A DNA stretch of 64,000 nucleotides, taken from positions 972,794 through 1,036,793 of the forward strand of contig MNCI01034224.1 in assembly GCA_015680685.1 (NCBI GenBank), given 5' to 3'. The DNA comes from Gnetum montanum. Taxonomy: Eukaryota > Streptophyta > Gnetopsida > Gnetales > Gnetaceae. Shown in pieces: positions 9,025 to 21,108 of the stretch. A program made the position numbers and the translations under genes. The notes beneath the pieces were generated by a model. It saw only the letters and a list, made by a program, of their open reading frames with translations. It did not search any database and had not been told where the DNA came from. The first letter of the stretch is position 1. Each line of letters starts with the position of its first letter.

Positions 9025-11219
9025 AAACAGAGAACCTAAAAACAGAGAACCATGGGCTTGCTTGCATATGGCCATTAGCCATGTGCGGGTGGGCTTCGTT
9101 GCTTTATAAGCAAACACATTTTTTAAAAAGTTGAACAAGCATCCATCCGTCATCATGTTCATGAGTCATGGCCCATGACGATGACCCTGTTTTGTTTTTT
9201 CCTTTTTAAGCAGAGATACGAGAAAAAGAGCAAAAGCCAGCAATGAACAGTAAACACCCGTGAATGTGTGTGAGTCATGGCGGAACCATGGATGCTCCCA
9301 AAGGCAGGCGAATCCAATGCAAATGCAATGTTTTCCTCGCACGCCCCGTCCAAAACTTGATTTTTGTATGACCCATACTTGCCCCTTCGGCCTTCGGTTA
9401 CCATAGTAGCCCTTTCGTGATTTCCGTGTGTTTGTTTATTTATTCGTACTCCCTTGTTTTCTGTGGTCCGTCTCATGCCGATGCCATGAATCTTGATTGC
9501 TTGCTTGCCACTTAACAATGAAATGAAATTTTTGGTATGATTCAGGATCGGAGAAGATTCTAAGATTTTAATGCAAAATACAGACATCACTAAAAAGGCA
9601 CGAACAATACGAGGCAAGGCAAGGCGACCATTTCATTTCAATGTATAAGTACAAATTCAGACAAAATTTCATTGAAAATTATGAAATATGTACCCATTGC
9701 GAATTTAATAATGCACTTCTGTAGACGCTTACGAATCCGTCGGGAACAGTTTGTGAAAATTTGTCCAGAATCGCGAATCTCCAGCGCATAAGATTTTACC
9801 TTATCATACATGTCAGTGCAAGTACTTCTGTTACTTGGCTGAGAGAGATGGTTGAGAGAGAAAATCTGTGACTCTGCCGGAAAGTACTTGTAGAGTGAGT
9901 CCCCTGTTACTTGGCCCGTGACTCTATTGCAAAGCGAGTCACAGAAACTCACTTTGTAACATTGCATATAATTAGTGTTCAAATCTCAAGTACTTGCAAA
10001 GTACTTCCACTAGGTCAAGTGGGTTCGAGTTTGAACATATTTGGTAAAGGTCATCATGGTGAAAATCTAATTTTTCAGGGGTCATTTGGACTATGATGCA
10101 AGTTATTTGATTAACTTGCCTTGCATGAATTTATTTTTGAGAACATGAGTGACTTGCAAAATCCAAATCTGGTAACACTTATCCAACTATGTTGAAGATG
10201 TGAGGTGGATGAAGGCAAATCTACCTTTGCCTTAATTTTTTCATTTTGCCTTACATTGTTATAATTTTATTTTTATCTTGGTTCCATACCTATCTCCACC
10301 AAAATAAACTACCTTATCCTTTTTATTTTTGGGTTTATTTTGTAACTCGAGCAATATATAAAAAGCTCTTAGGGAGCATCTTAACACAACAATACAACAA
10401 CAATGGCCAATGCCTAAGCTGTAATGCTCTTCTACAGTTCTTCTCTATTGTGTTCACTGATTCTCTTTGTGCTTCTTTCAATCTTGAAGCTATGCTGCTA
10501 CGAGTCCAAGAGCTGATTTTCTTCCAGGGGTTTTTGCCTATAAGGATTTTCCAAGGGTAACTTTGTGCCTTTTTTAATTTTTGTTGTTTTCTTTCAATTT
10601 AATATTATATTGGTGTAAGCAACTGAAATAACAGAAGAATTGGTGCCTACTAATTGGTTTTGGATCGTAAGATTGGAATGATTGCTTTGGTAAGTGAAAT
10701 GCAGTTCGCTAATGAATGAAGTATAGCAGGTCAAAATCAACTCTTGCTTTCAATATGTTGAATAATTATTGCTTGGTTTTTGCTTTTAGATTGAATGCAT
10801 TGTTTTGGTTGGTAGTTTTTTTTCTTATGCTTTTATTTTTGTTTTAAATGCACAAGAAAACTCTATACATGCGGCATGGTAAAGGATCACATGGTAAGGT
10901 ACCAATTCATTACCTCTGCAAGGTAGGGGGATGGTTCATTACCTCGTGTGCAAGGTTGGAAATTTACAATCACCATGGTATACCTAAGGATCATGTGGTA
11001 GGGTAATGCTTCATTACCTCTTTTGATGGGTGATCATAAGAGGAAAATTACAAGATCTTTAAGATGATGACCTTTAAGCCCTGTAGCTTGCATAGAAGAT
11101 TCATCTAGGGATGCGAATAATAGTATAGAGCGAAGATCTTGCTAGGGATGTGAATGGAAGTATAGAGTTTAATTCCATAGGAGCAAGGAGTGAATCTCAT
11201 GCCTTAAACCTCACTTTAC
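9025..11219. other. Intergenic; nothing firmly identified
   Basis: Minus-strand open frames at 9617-9159 (152 codons) and 9982-9638 (114 codons) match no family I recognise and have no supporting start context. An inverted repeat GTGACTC/GAGTCAC lies at about 9917-9941. A TATATAAAAAG word at 10356-10366, followed by a C/T-rich leader, could be an LTR or gene promoter remnant. Nothing downstream confirms it. Confidence 0.4.
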
Positions 11220-11693
11220 TATGCTAGATGATTTGCTTGATAAAGTTATTCAAGATTTCTTGGAGCATTATGCTAATAGATTTTTTGCTGGAAGGATTCC
11301 AGTTGCATCAATTTTGAATGATTGGATGAAAACCCCCTCGACCCATGAGGTATTCACAATGTTCTTGTTTTGAATTTAACTAAGGATTTTTTTTTCAATT
11401 TGAAACTAAGGAATGAACAAATAATGTGATTAAGAATACACCATGGTTTGTGCATTATACTTTTTTAGTATTGTGTAAATGGAAAGAAGACTTTGATCCT
11501 ACTAAAGCACAAAAAAATATTTTGCGAATTTGGATTAAGTTTCCGAATTTGCAGATGGTTTTTTTCCTTTTAATCATGGATATTGCTAGCATGATTAGAA
11601 AAGTGTTGATTTTAGAAAAACAAAAGGGTTTTCATGCTTAGCTAACTAGAAGGGTTCATGTAGAACTAAATTTAAGCAAAGAGCTTTTGTCCT
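11220..11693 (+). pseudogene. LINE ORF1 (DUF4283 type), 5' part, cut by the first Athila-like element
   Basis: Begins near ATGCTAGATGATTTGC and reads FFAGRIPVASILNDWMK, then a DUF4283-like core: TPWFVHYTFLVLCKWKEDFD (compare G-P-W-F-x-x-x-P-L-V-L-x-K-W-x-P-x-F-D), IWIKFPNLQM and HVELNLSKELL. DUF4283 is typical of plant L1-like LINE ORF1 proteins that bind RNA. Stops interrupt the frame around 11375-11425 and at 11639. The frame stops at 11693, where GTCCT and the LTR begin. It resumes at 22023 with the second GTCCT. Confidence 0.75.
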
Positions 11694-12593
11694 TGATGAG
11701 CAGCTAGGTACCCCTACGCCCAACCATATGAATCACTGGCGTTCACACGTGACTCGGTCGAATTCCGTAGACTATAAGCACTTAACATACACCAGACTCT
11801 AGCTAGTGAAACCTTGGGTTAGAACGATCATTGTCCTCTTAATCTCACTTGTGAGGTTCTATTTACGATGGTTAAGTGAGACTAAGGCTAATGATTTTTA
11901 TAGCTTTTTACTTATCTTTTGGTGGCTAATTAAGGTATGAAAAGTAAGGAATAAACTATTATCTAATCTCTAATTATCCTAGCTTGTATTCTAACTAGTC
12001 CTAGCATAAGTATCCGATCCCATATTCTGAGCACGTCCTAAGCATCTCCTAACACTTCTAGGTTACCAAACGTTAAGCGTTGCTAGGTTTACCAAGTTTT
12101 TGATTTACGTTCGAGATGGTCGTACTTATCGCCTTTACGAACTACGAGTGAGCGATAGCAATTAAGATAACAATAATAGAAACTAAAGTAATTAAAAAGT
12201 AATTAACAAAGCATAAACATATTAAACTACTGAATGCATAAAACAACTAAGTCCAAATGCTGCAAGGAATGCTTGAATAGTTCGTCTTTATTGCCGTCAC
12301 GCCAATGGGCTCAGATACATCAATGCTCGAATAAAGAGCCGATCACTTTTCTTACACTTGCTATGGACACTTGGAAAATATTCTATCTCCTATGGGAACA
12401 AACTGCAAGAGCTTCACTAGAACTAACTGAAAGGTACCTAAATGAGGTGGAAGGCCCTCTTATTTATAGGCCGAAATAGGCTCCATGTAAACAGGGCCAC
12501 GTTGACGCATGGAAGGCTACGTCGACAGGGCTGTGTCAACATGGCCCCATATACATAGCCTAATCAACGCATCGACTCAAAGACACTTCATCA
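11694..12593 (-). repeat. 3' LTR of Athila-like element 1
   Basis: 900 bp, TGATGAGCAGC at the left edge and CACTTCATCA at the right edge (plus strand). Carries CpG-rich GTCGAC/TTGACG words at 12495-12560 and a TATTTATAG (TATA box on minus) at 12461-12469, matching the 5' LTR. Confidence 0.95.
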
Positions 12594-12609
12594 TACCCCC
12601 ACAACTGAG
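12594..12609 (-). promoter_or_regulatory. Polypurine tract of Athila-like element 1
   Basis: On the minus strand CTCAGTTGTGGGGGTA lies directly before the 3' LTR, the expected place for the plus-strand primer of reverse transcription. Near-copies occur at 15837-15852 and 17696-17710. Confidence 0.8.
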
Positions 12610-12779
12610 TCAAAACTCATCCTCGAGTTACTCTACAATTTGGAAGGTATGGATTCCTATTTATGACACACATAACTAAACACACACATGACACACACAT
12701 GACACAACATGAATTTGACCAAGTGCCTGAGTTATAGAGGAGGACAAATTACAAAAATGGTGGTGTTTAGAGACAAAAT
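12610..12779. other. Spacer between coiled-coil ORF and polypurine tract
   Basis: Non-coding, with an ACACACATGACACAC-like short tandem repeat at 12664-12712. Confidence 0.6.
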
Positions 12780-13861
12780 TGAACACCTCGCTGGTCTTGG
12801 AGCCTCTACTGTGTAGGATGATGCACAAAATTGCTAGAGAAGATCACACCGTCCCTGTGGGCGATGGTTCTGATGGATCTTCTCCAGCCTCTAGCCCATG
12901 CATTGGTGGTGGCACGGATGACGGTTGCCCTACGGTAGCTGCAACTTCTGGGGGTAGCCGAAAAGCCTCTAAGAGAGCCCTCATCTTTTCTTCTTTCCCA
13001 AGGGCATGGCAGTGTCGGGAAGAGTTCTTCTAGGTTGACAAACCAGGCTGCGAACTGCTTATGTTCGATGTCGAACGCTCAGACTGATGCCTACAGTTGC
13101 TGGTAGTCATTTATTCTACGGGCTAGGTCCTCTGCGACTGTACGTTGTCCTTCAAAGCTTGTGCGGAGGACCTTGAGTTCCGCATTGGCTGTTGCTAGCT
13201 TCTATTTTGTCACCTTGTGTGCTTGGAACTCATCCTCATATAGGGAATACGAGGTGGCCACTTGCTTTTCTAACTCTGATCGTGGTCTCCTGGCTGTGAG
13301 CATAGCCAGGTTTGCATATTGGAGGTTGGCAAGCTTCATGTATTCTATCATCTTCTCAATCTGCAGCTCCTTTAGGCAGATTTCAACTTTATTGTAGTCG
13401 TTCAACCCATCGAAGATAGGTTGCCATGCATCACCTCTCTCTCAGAGCTGCTGGAGTGCTTGGTTCATCTTGGCCTTTGCAACTTGAATATGCTTTTTAT
13501 TCACTTCCTTCTGCAATCCCACTTGATCCCTGTAATGATTTTTAACTTTTTCAAAGTTCAGGGCCTCATTTTTCCAAGCAGCAATTTCAATTGTAGACTT
13601 CTGTCGTAATGCTTGAACCTCCTCCATTGACAGATTTTGATTTTCAGTAGCCAACCTCCTTATGTCAACGTTCACCTTGGCTAGCTCCTCCTGCTGTTGG
13701 TGGATGAAATTTTTCATGTGTTCGTTCTTTGCACCAACATTGCACAGGTGATGAACCTTCGTGGTCAGTCGCACGTTCTCCTGGCAAACCTCCGCAAAGT
13801 CCTTGTCTAAGCGATGTGCTTGGGCGTTTGCCATGGACTTCTCGAAGATAGCCATCTTTCA
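12780..13861 (-). pseudogene. Coiled-coil ORF of Athila-like element 1 (position of the env-like gene)
   Basis: One reading frame runs from about 13855 to below 13100, broken by single stops at 13442 and 13202. The frame is the same on both sides, so these are point mutations. It encodes a highly charged, heptad-like protein: LDKDFAEVCQENVRLTTKV, QQQEELAKVNVDIRRLATE, NEALNFEKVKNHYRDQ, QIEKMIEYMKLANLQYANL, and then KLATANAELKVL and QRTVAEDLARRIND. No signal peptide or membrane helix was seen, so it does not look like a viral envelope. The second Athila-like element has a decayed counterpart at 41530-42950, so it belongs to the lineage. Function unknown. Confidence 0.65.
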
Positions 13862-14385
13862 CACATCCTTAATGACCTGAAGTTTAAGTTGAAGTTGTTG
13901 AAAAGCTTCATCTCTGGTGATTTTGTGGTTGAGGATGGTTGGATCGGCAAGCTTGGCTCTTAATTAGGCTACCTCAGTTGCCAAGACCTGACAAGTGACT
14001 TGAGTAGCTTTAAGTTGCCCTTCCAAAATGAGGCTCTTACCCCTTGCTAAGAGTAGCTCTAACTGGGTTGTAGTAATGTTGTCTAGAAGGTCGAAGACAT
14101 TCGGAAGTAGTTGCCCTATTCCCACTAGTCGGTCCAACAACTCTTCGTGTTGGGCTGCATCAATCTTGCTACGTGAAGTTTCAGTAGATACCTGTACATC
14201 TTGTAATCTATGAATGTTTAGTATAGGTGCTCCTGGTGCACTGAGAGTTGTATAATTATGTCAGCAACCACTTTGGCCATAACTTCCTATCCCTGGTGCT
14301 GTATCACCAGGACTGTCACCCCTTCACCATCTTCCAAGTGTATCGAGAAGGTAGCAGCATTCCCTGAAATTTCAGGAACTAACTG
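13862..14385 (-). other. Link between the two 3' ORFs of Athila-like element 1
   Basis: Reads with stops as further charged, Leu-rich sequence on the minus strand (for example LLARGKSLILEGQLKAT-like near 14030). It is probably the N-terminal part of the coiled-coil protein. Confidence 0.45.
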
Positions 14386-15441
14386 CTAGGTTGACACTGT
14401 TACTTCTCGGATGCTTGGATCTATTATGGTTGGCACTTGTGTGTGGGTGGCAGAGAATATCGGCCTTGCCCTTTCAAGCAAGCTAATTGATTGAGCCACT
14501 TGCTCTAGGTGGCTCATGGTAGGACAATAGACTAAAGGGTCTTCTCCTCCACCAGTCCTGCCAGATTGCTCTTGTTGGCTCAAGAGTGCTTCCTGGATCT
14601 CGTGGATGTATTCTACCATGATTTGTCTTGGCTGCATTGTTTGTGTAGGTGGTGGAGGTGGTTGCTGCTCCTCCTCTATCTGTGTGGCGGTAGGAGTTTT
14701 ATCCTTCATCATTTCTTGCCACAAGGAAATTGGGACATGCCAGACTATGTCATTGGAATACCGTGTTATCCCTGCTTGTTTGCATAACTTTTGGATTAGG
14801 TAGGGAAAGGGGACAGCTCGTCTTCCATGTTCGTTCTTAGAGAACCTCTTTTCAATTTCCAAAAATAGCAACTGTGGAAGACTCATTGGGAACTTCCCAC
14901 TCAAGGCGGCACACGCATGCGTAGAGAAGGTCGTGATTTTGTTGGGTCTTACCGTTGGGTTCAAGTGGTAAGACATGATCTTTGAGTATACTCTCTCCAC
15001 CATGGTTAAGGAGCCGAATTCCTTGCGCTCTACCCCGTAGCATCGTTTGGTCCATTCCACGTTTACCTCTGGATCAACCTATTTCAGAATCTCCACCACA
15101 TCTGCCCTAGTTTCAGGCAACCCCAGAGCCTGCACTATTGCCTCCAAAGAGTAAGAGACATAAATGTCTTTGATTCTTACTCTAGACCCTAGTTGTCAAT
15201 TCGTCCAGAAGAGATAAGTTTCTCCTAAGTACCATTCACCATTGGTTGTGATGATTGGCCACATTGGAGAGTTCTGCAGTTGGAGCCTTACTTCTTCTAG
15301 TGTGTTCTTGAGGAATGGTGCAAAATTTAGCTCTTGGAGGACTGTCCGTTGCACCTTGCATGGCATGATAGTGTCAAGGAAGGCTTGGGTCAGGGTGACC
15401 TCAAGCCATGGTGCTATCCCAGGAGTCTCATTCCCTTTCAA
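14386..15441 (-). pseudogene. Plant transposon protein ORF (PF20167-like) of Athila-like element 1
   Basis: 15441-15196 reads PWLEVTLTQAFLDTIMP, then FAPFLKNTLEEVRLQ. It continues after stops at about 15196 and 15085 into a 224-codon frame (15060-14386) with WTKRCYGVERKEFGSLTMVE, VYSKIMSYHLNPTVRPNK, and PFPYLIQKLCKQAGI. This is the pattern of the domain listed in Pfam as putative plant transposon protein, often found in Athila-type elements downstream of integrase. The C-terminal part is Pro/Gln-rich (EEEQQPPPPPTQTMQ). Role unknown. Related sequence in the second element ends at 43636. Identification is by memory of the family pattern. Confidence 0.65.
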
Positions 15442-15788
15442 TTACTTGCCGAGAATCTCCTCTTCAGGAATCTGATGGACAGATTCCATGTTAGGTCCTT
15501 TGTGGAGGGTCCCAGTTGCATGAGAGCCCTCCGCATGCTCTAGTGGTTGCACTCCTCATCCCCTTCCCATGTGTGGGCACTTGTCCCTTGGCTATGATGG
15601 TCCCTCGCCCCTCGGGTGCCTTGGTTTGGGTGCCATTTGCAATTAAACATAACCACCAATTAGACTGTGCATAAGTAGCTTAGAATGGTCCTTATACACC
15701 TTCTCAGTTTGACCAAGTTATGTTGTTGGCACCGGCATTCCTTTAAGTCTCCCGGAGTGTTAATTTATGGGTTAGAGCCAAAATTGTC

Positions 15789-15826
15789 GTAATTAACTAA
15801 TTAATTAATTAATTAATTAATTACTC
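15789..15826. repeat. AATT-type tetranucleotide microsatellite
   Basis: About seven near-perfect TTAA/AATT units ending in ATTACTC. Confidence 0.9.
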
Positions 15827-16319
15827 ATAGGCACTACTCCCCCACGACTGAGAGCATACATCTGGTTTCTTAAAAGGGCAAGGATCGGTTGATGTGGACA
15901 TGCGATGGAATGTGGGCGTGGTGGGAAGGGTTAGGTAGAAAAATGACAAAATCTCCCCTCAATTTGGAACTCAAATGATGAAAATGTGAAGCGCAACAGG
16001 TGTATATATAGGGGTTGGGTGTTGTGTCGACGAGGCCGCGTATACGCAGTGACTGCGTATAGAGGGCCCCATATATGCAGGGGTGTTTACCCATTGACCA
16101 ATGTTGACCAACCCAAAAAAAGCCCGAAATGATGAATTTGAAACACCAAATTGGGGTGGTTGAAGCATGTGAGAGGCCCGATCATAGTTGAGGACATGAG
16201 GAAGGTAATTGGGCACAAAAAAGAGTTAAAAATAGGAGAATGGGACTCAAAAAGAACTCCGTGGGGAATAAGTCAAGCGATTGAACCCGAAAACTAATCA
16301 ACCACGAAATCCAAAGGAT

Positions 16320-16354
<35 letters not shown>
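16320..16354. repeat. Run of 35 G
   Basis: An uninterrupted G homopolymer inside the non-coding centre of element 1. Such runs are rare in plant DNA and may have a wrong length in the assembly. Confidence 0.9.
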
Positions 16355-17985
16355 CTTAACAAGCGAAACCAAGGAGATGCAAGTGGGTCCTCCCCATAGT
16401 AGGCCATAGCCTTAGTAGCCCTTGCATATCCCCAACACTGGGGTCTGTGGGCCCCGGGGTTAAGAAATGGTGTTTGCTAGTTAAGACTCCTACCCAAGAG
16501 ATCTCGCTAAGGCATGGGAAGCCCAAAGAAATCATGATGAACCTTCACAACAGAAGACCAACAGTGAGGTGAGTTACAGAGAGAATAGGGTGAAGAGAGA
16601 GAGATGAGAAAATGGAATTCCAATCGTCGATCACATGAAACCCCATGTGCAGTTGTGGTTAAGTGACCCGGTAGAACCGTTCCTAAGTTTAGACCCAAAA
16701 CCATCTGCATTCAGTGACATTGCAGCAATAGAAAAAGCCCCAGCCATCCCCTAAGGAAGCGAAAATGACCCCATAGAGAACCACCACTCTACAAATGTGA
16801 GAGGAAGGAAGTGAGATGGGATGAAGTTAGAGGGGACCAAAGAAGTCCCATAACTAGTGCTTGTGGCCTGTGAGAGGTGGTCTAAGGGGTGTGCTTTGAA
16901 TTCCCACCAATAATGTCATGAGTTTTTTTTGTTTTTTTCTCATGATTCTTCTTTTCATTTGTTTTCTCTTTCGGGGGAACCACACCATGCAAAGACCCAT
17001 GCATGTGCACATGCATCTAATCAAGAGGTGTGCTTTTAATCCTCATGTTTATTTCTCTTTGTTTATTTTTTCTTTTAAATTTTTCGGTGAGGACCACATC
17101 ATACAAGGTTGAACTGCCCAGAAGCTTCCTTGGAGAGAAGAACGTGGAGCGTTAGGAAATCTGTAAGGACACACTAGCCACCTAGGGAACAGGACAGAGT
17201 AATGAATATTGCATTCCCCTTGATGTCACACCCAATTCAAACCAGTGGGACATCTGAGAGTCTAGGAACTAAACAAGTCACACATTAATTATAATGTTTT
17301 TAAGTGAAGGGGTTGCATGTTCTCAACAGAAGGAAAACCATGGAGTGGGTGAATGGGTGGATGACGTGAACTCACTGTTGATGTTATGAATGGAAAATAG
17401 ATGTAAAGTCCAAAGAAAACCATGCAAGGGCGGGAACCAAACAACTAGGTGGACTAGTGTACATTACCCATCGCAACGAAAACTATCCACACTAGACATT
17501 TGAAGACAATAAGATGACATATTAGCAAGCATTCGAAAAATGAAACACACATAAAGAAACGAAAAATAATTAAAGAAAGAAAAAAATGTACAAAGAATTT
17601 GCAAACGTATGAATGATGGTGAAAAATAAAAGATGGAAAATAAAAAATTGCAAATAGTGAGGGGTGTAGTGGAATGGATTAGTAGGGATGACGATCTCCC
17701 CCACGACTAGGTGGAAAGGAGGAGATGCGAAAAATGGAGCGAGGCTGATGAACCTCTTTCATTTTATCCATGCTTTCAATGTAGGCTCGTACAAGCCCCT
17801 CAGATGGTTCCATGCACAATGTGCCACCAGCAGGATTAGCTATCAGCCACTAGGTGCCCTCATGGTTGGTGGCTACTGCGTACAGACACTATTGAACTGG
17901 TGATTCTTTGGTACACTGACTACATGCTTGGATGGATGTCCACTTAGTGGACTGTAACTACTGCACATAGTTGCACCCTGAGTCA

Positions 17986-18345
17986 CTATACGCGATGCAT
18001 GGAATGTTCTTCTTCTTGATCTTTCTAAAAGGATTTTCCTTTGAAATTTCAAGGGAAAGATCTCGGAGTCTTAGTTTTTGCATCCACCGTGCTCAACCAG
18101 GACCTTCCCATTATGATTGGGAAGTCCCCCTTACAATTCTCTACATAGATGACAAGGAAATTAGTAGGATAGGACCACCCGCAAATGGTGATCACAATGT
18201 CCTCCACCACTCCCAAGGGGACAATGATGGACTAGTCTACCAATTCGAGCCTGATGTTGCTCTTCTTTAGCAAGGGAAAGTTCTAGCTCTTGTACATGTC
18301 ATGAGAGATCAAATTGACTCCTGACCTCGAGTCTAGAAGAGCTTT
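17986..18345 (-). pseudogene. Retroviral-type aspartic protease of Athila-like element 1
   Basis: On the minus strand: an ALLDSRSGVNLIS-like active-site region at about 18345-18310, then a middle strand, then FPIIMGRSWLS-like sequence at about 18125-18090 (compare the I-L-G-R-P/S-W-L second motif of gypsy proteases). The catalytic triplet would be D-S-G or D-T-G. Here it reads D-S-R, and D-S-K in the 50-kb relative, so catalysis is doubtful. At least one stop is present (near 18268). Confidence 0.6.
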
Positions 18346-18479
18346 TTAGGGCTCATGTCCTACCACCTAAAGATGGATGAGGGAACTTCTTGGATCAGTC
18401 AATTTCTGGGAAAGGTGACCTACCTTTATCCAATCAGTCACAGCATGAGTGAGCATGACCGTTTAAACGTTGAAGTGTG

Positions 18480-20963
18480 TTGGGCTTGAAGGTTGCTTAG
18501 GTGGTGTAATGGTTGGGGCGCTTTGCGGTTCAGAGGAACTAGCCACTAGTGGGTGCAAGGGTGTGTGTACATGATTGGGTTAGAAGAAGGGACGTTTCCG
18601 TGGCTTGGCTTTTGATCCACTCGACTGAGGATTCGATCATATGTTAACAACCCTCGTAGCATTTTGTTGCTGTGGTTGTGGCGGTATCTCTCCTTGCATT
18701 GATGGGGCAGGTGGCAGTTGAGTGGGATGTTGTGGAGGAGTGGTAGGAGAAGGTGATGGAGGATAGAAGAGATGTGGGCTCTCCCCCCGGGTGATGAAGA
18801 TTGAGGTTGGAAATACTTTGGGGAGTGGTAATGACTTTGAAAGGCCACATGGCTAGAGGAATCTCATGGGGAGACCGGTTGCTGAACATAGTACCCATAG
18901 GGATCTAGCTGTTTGTAAGGGTACTGCTGCCTTGGAGGTGGCATCCCCCATGCTTGCGGGTGCTGCCACTACTGGAAGTATTCGTACGGCTACGGTGGCA
19001 CTCCACTCGGATAGTATCCTTGCTATTGCTAGTGGAACCGCCTAGAATTTCCTTGTGGGTAAGACAACCTTCGGGGTGTTTGCCTCTGTGCCAAGTGAGG
19101 GTTCAATGTGTACACCCTAGACTCTTGAAGATGTGACACCATAGGACAACATCCCTTGGGATGTTCATATTGGCATATGCCACATTCATCATCCTCCTCG
19201 GTGTCAAAGTTTGCAACCTGCTCTGCTGCAGCAACTTTTCCCTTACCCTTATGTTGGGCACATTTAGCTTCCTTCTTCCTACGCTGATCACGGTCATTAC
19301 CTTATTCTCTGGACTCCTCTGCAATTTTCAACATGCTTGGGACTCTTTCTTCCAAAGAGTCCCACATCTTATCAACCATTGCAGAAATTTCAGATGCAAA
19401 ATTTTGTAATGGAAAATTTTTTCGGTTCACCACTGCTTCTAGTGCTGATTCTTCCTCCTCATCATAAAATCAGACCTCCCTTTTTCTGAGGGAAGGATCC
19501 CAGTTGAATTCTTCTGCACTCTCCTTTTTTCTAACTTCTCCTTCCTTTCCACCTATTCAATGAGGCGTTGCAATTGATGGACCCTTAGCTCCAATAGTCG
19601 TCCCTGGGCATACACGCCAAGGGTCTTTTGCATTTCAAAATAGATCCCATCAATGATGTGGTGAAGCTATGCCCATTGAGAGTAACCATGACCAAGGCAC
19701 CGATGCAACAATGAGTAGTACTTACTCATGGCGGCATCCAAGGGTTCATGATTCCCTTGTTTCCAGCCTTGGATCTACCATCTCAGATTCGTCACTCTAG
19801 AGTATGTTTGATACTTGTCATTGAAAATTTTGAGCATCGTATTCCATCTTCTGATTGATTCTAGTTCCAAGGATTGGTACCAACTTTTAGCCTCTTTGAT
19901 GAGCATGTGAGGAAATAGCTTCAGCTTTTGCCAATCATTGTCAATGTTTTGCAGGGTGCAGGCGTCATGGAATGCTTATAGGTAAGTCTGCGGATCACAA
20001 TTGTATCCCCCTTAAAATCTGGGGATGTTGTTCATATCAACTCGCTTGATCTGGCTATCCTTTACGTGCCTACTAGGAATTTGAACTACCTTAGTTATTT
20101 GGAGCATGCTCCAAGTAGCCAACAATGGCTCATCCAAATCATAGTCCTGCTGAGGACCATGATGTTTGTGACAATTCTGATGGCCCCTCCTTTCATGATG
20201 GTGAGGCTCGCACGATTAGTCACGTGTTTCCTCATGTTTTCCCTTCCAAACCTTTTTACCACCATCCTTTCACTTCTTCCTACCTCGGTTACGTTCAGAG
20301 CCTAAGCTGAATGAAGGTGTAGGAGAGCGAGAGGATAGAGAAGAAGGAGAGGCATCACCACTGCTCTGGTGTCGATCTCCCCCTCTACCTTGATGACGGC
20401 CTCGATCATCCTGCCCAGCCTTGCTACATGACCCTCCATCCCCTTGAGGATCTTGGTCACTTAGGGACTTGTTCTGAATGATGGAATGTAGGATTTGCTG
20501 CCTCAGGGGAAGTTCGGTTCCCCAGGGGAAGTTCGGTCGAATGAGTATCATGAAAGATAGGATCCCTGTCGTCTTGTAGCCCTTGCGAGAGTAAGGGGTG
20601 ACTGAAGTGTTTCCTCTTCTGCTGTTCATATCTATTTACATGATGCTGGTCTCTTGCTCGTTGAGCCTCAATGGGATGATAGTCTCGGTAGTTATGGTCC
20701 TCCATGACATACCCCGCTCCACAGTCTTGGATGCCCAGTCTACCCAGATTGTGATATAGCATCGCAAGAGCCGATCAGTTGGGCGGTAGCACGATGTTGC
20801 CCTCCATGTCCCACCATTGTAGATGCTCATCCTGATGTAGGATGAATGTGAAGTTAGGGACATATTCATCGGGATGCTTGTATACCACTCGACGTTCTTG
20901 TGGCACTGGTGGTTCGAATACCTCTCTCTTGTGAGAAGACATCTTGGACATTAGATGGTCCAT
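18480..20963 (-). pseudogene. gag of Athila-like element 1
   Basis: The first frame starts at 20963 (MDHLMSKMSSHKREVFE and onward), is stopped near 20775 and continues at 20762-20457. The central retrotransposon gag domain lies at about 20110-19600: IKRVDMNNIPRF, then CDPQTYL, WQKLKLFPHMLIKEAKSWY and FNDKYQTYSRVTNL. The C-terminal part (19324-18546) reads KLNVPNIRVREKLLQQ, with a zinc-knuckle-like C/H remnant. Several single stops break an otherwise alignable frame. A GGGGAAGTTCGGT word is duplicated at 20503-20545. The 51-kb element has the same central domain (HIKQLDINNMPRF, WKKLKLFPRTLVKEAK), so the two are one lineage. Confidence 0.75.
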
Positions 20964-21087
20964 GTAATCGATGTACCTTACTATTTACTTTAATCCGCCT
21001 AGCATGCATAAATATTCCTATCCTGGGTCCGTTCCAACGAATTGAATGATAATTTCACTAAGGTTAGATGACGCATGTAAGATTAAC

Positions 21088-21108
21088 AGTCCCTAGCAAC
21101 GGTGCCAA
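21088..21108 (-). promoter_or_regulatory. tRNA primer-binding site of Athila-like element 1
   Basis: On the minus strand TTGGCACCGTTGCTAGGGAC follows the 5' LTR directly. It resembles the TGGCGCCGTTGCCGGGGA site that I recall for Athila/Calypso elements (tRNA-Asp). The match to a specific tRNA was not tested. Confidence 0.75.

Larger units (their letters stand above)
15442..17985. other. Non-coding centre of Athila-like element 1 where RT, RNase H and integrase should be
   Basis: No RT (YxDD), RNase H or DDE motif was found on either strand. It contains an ATTA/TTAA microsatellite (15789-15826), two extra polypurine-tract-like words (15837-15852, 17696-17710), and an LTR-like stretch on the minus strand with GTCGAC and GCGTATACGC words and a TATATATAG box (15995-16090). 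It also holds a 35-base G run (16320-16354) and C/T-rich stretches (16920-17095). It may be a replaced pol region carrying the end of a related element. Confidence 0.6.

Noticed and set aside
8793-9134. Minisatellite ORFs on both strands as genes
   Set aside because: Openness follows from a repeat unit divisible by three. No start context or neighbouring domain.
9159-9617. 152-codon minus-strand ORF as a gene
   Set aside because: No recognisable domain, biased composition, no promoter or splice evidence.
15715-15740. Second primer-binding site (TTGGCACCGG, plus strand)
   Set aside because: Only the first ten bases match and no LTR edge adjoins it in the needed orientation.
16918-17112. 64-codon plus-strand ORF with a hydrophobic stretch
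   Set aside because: A T-rich stretch in the non-coding centre of element 1. Hydrophobicity is a product of base composition.
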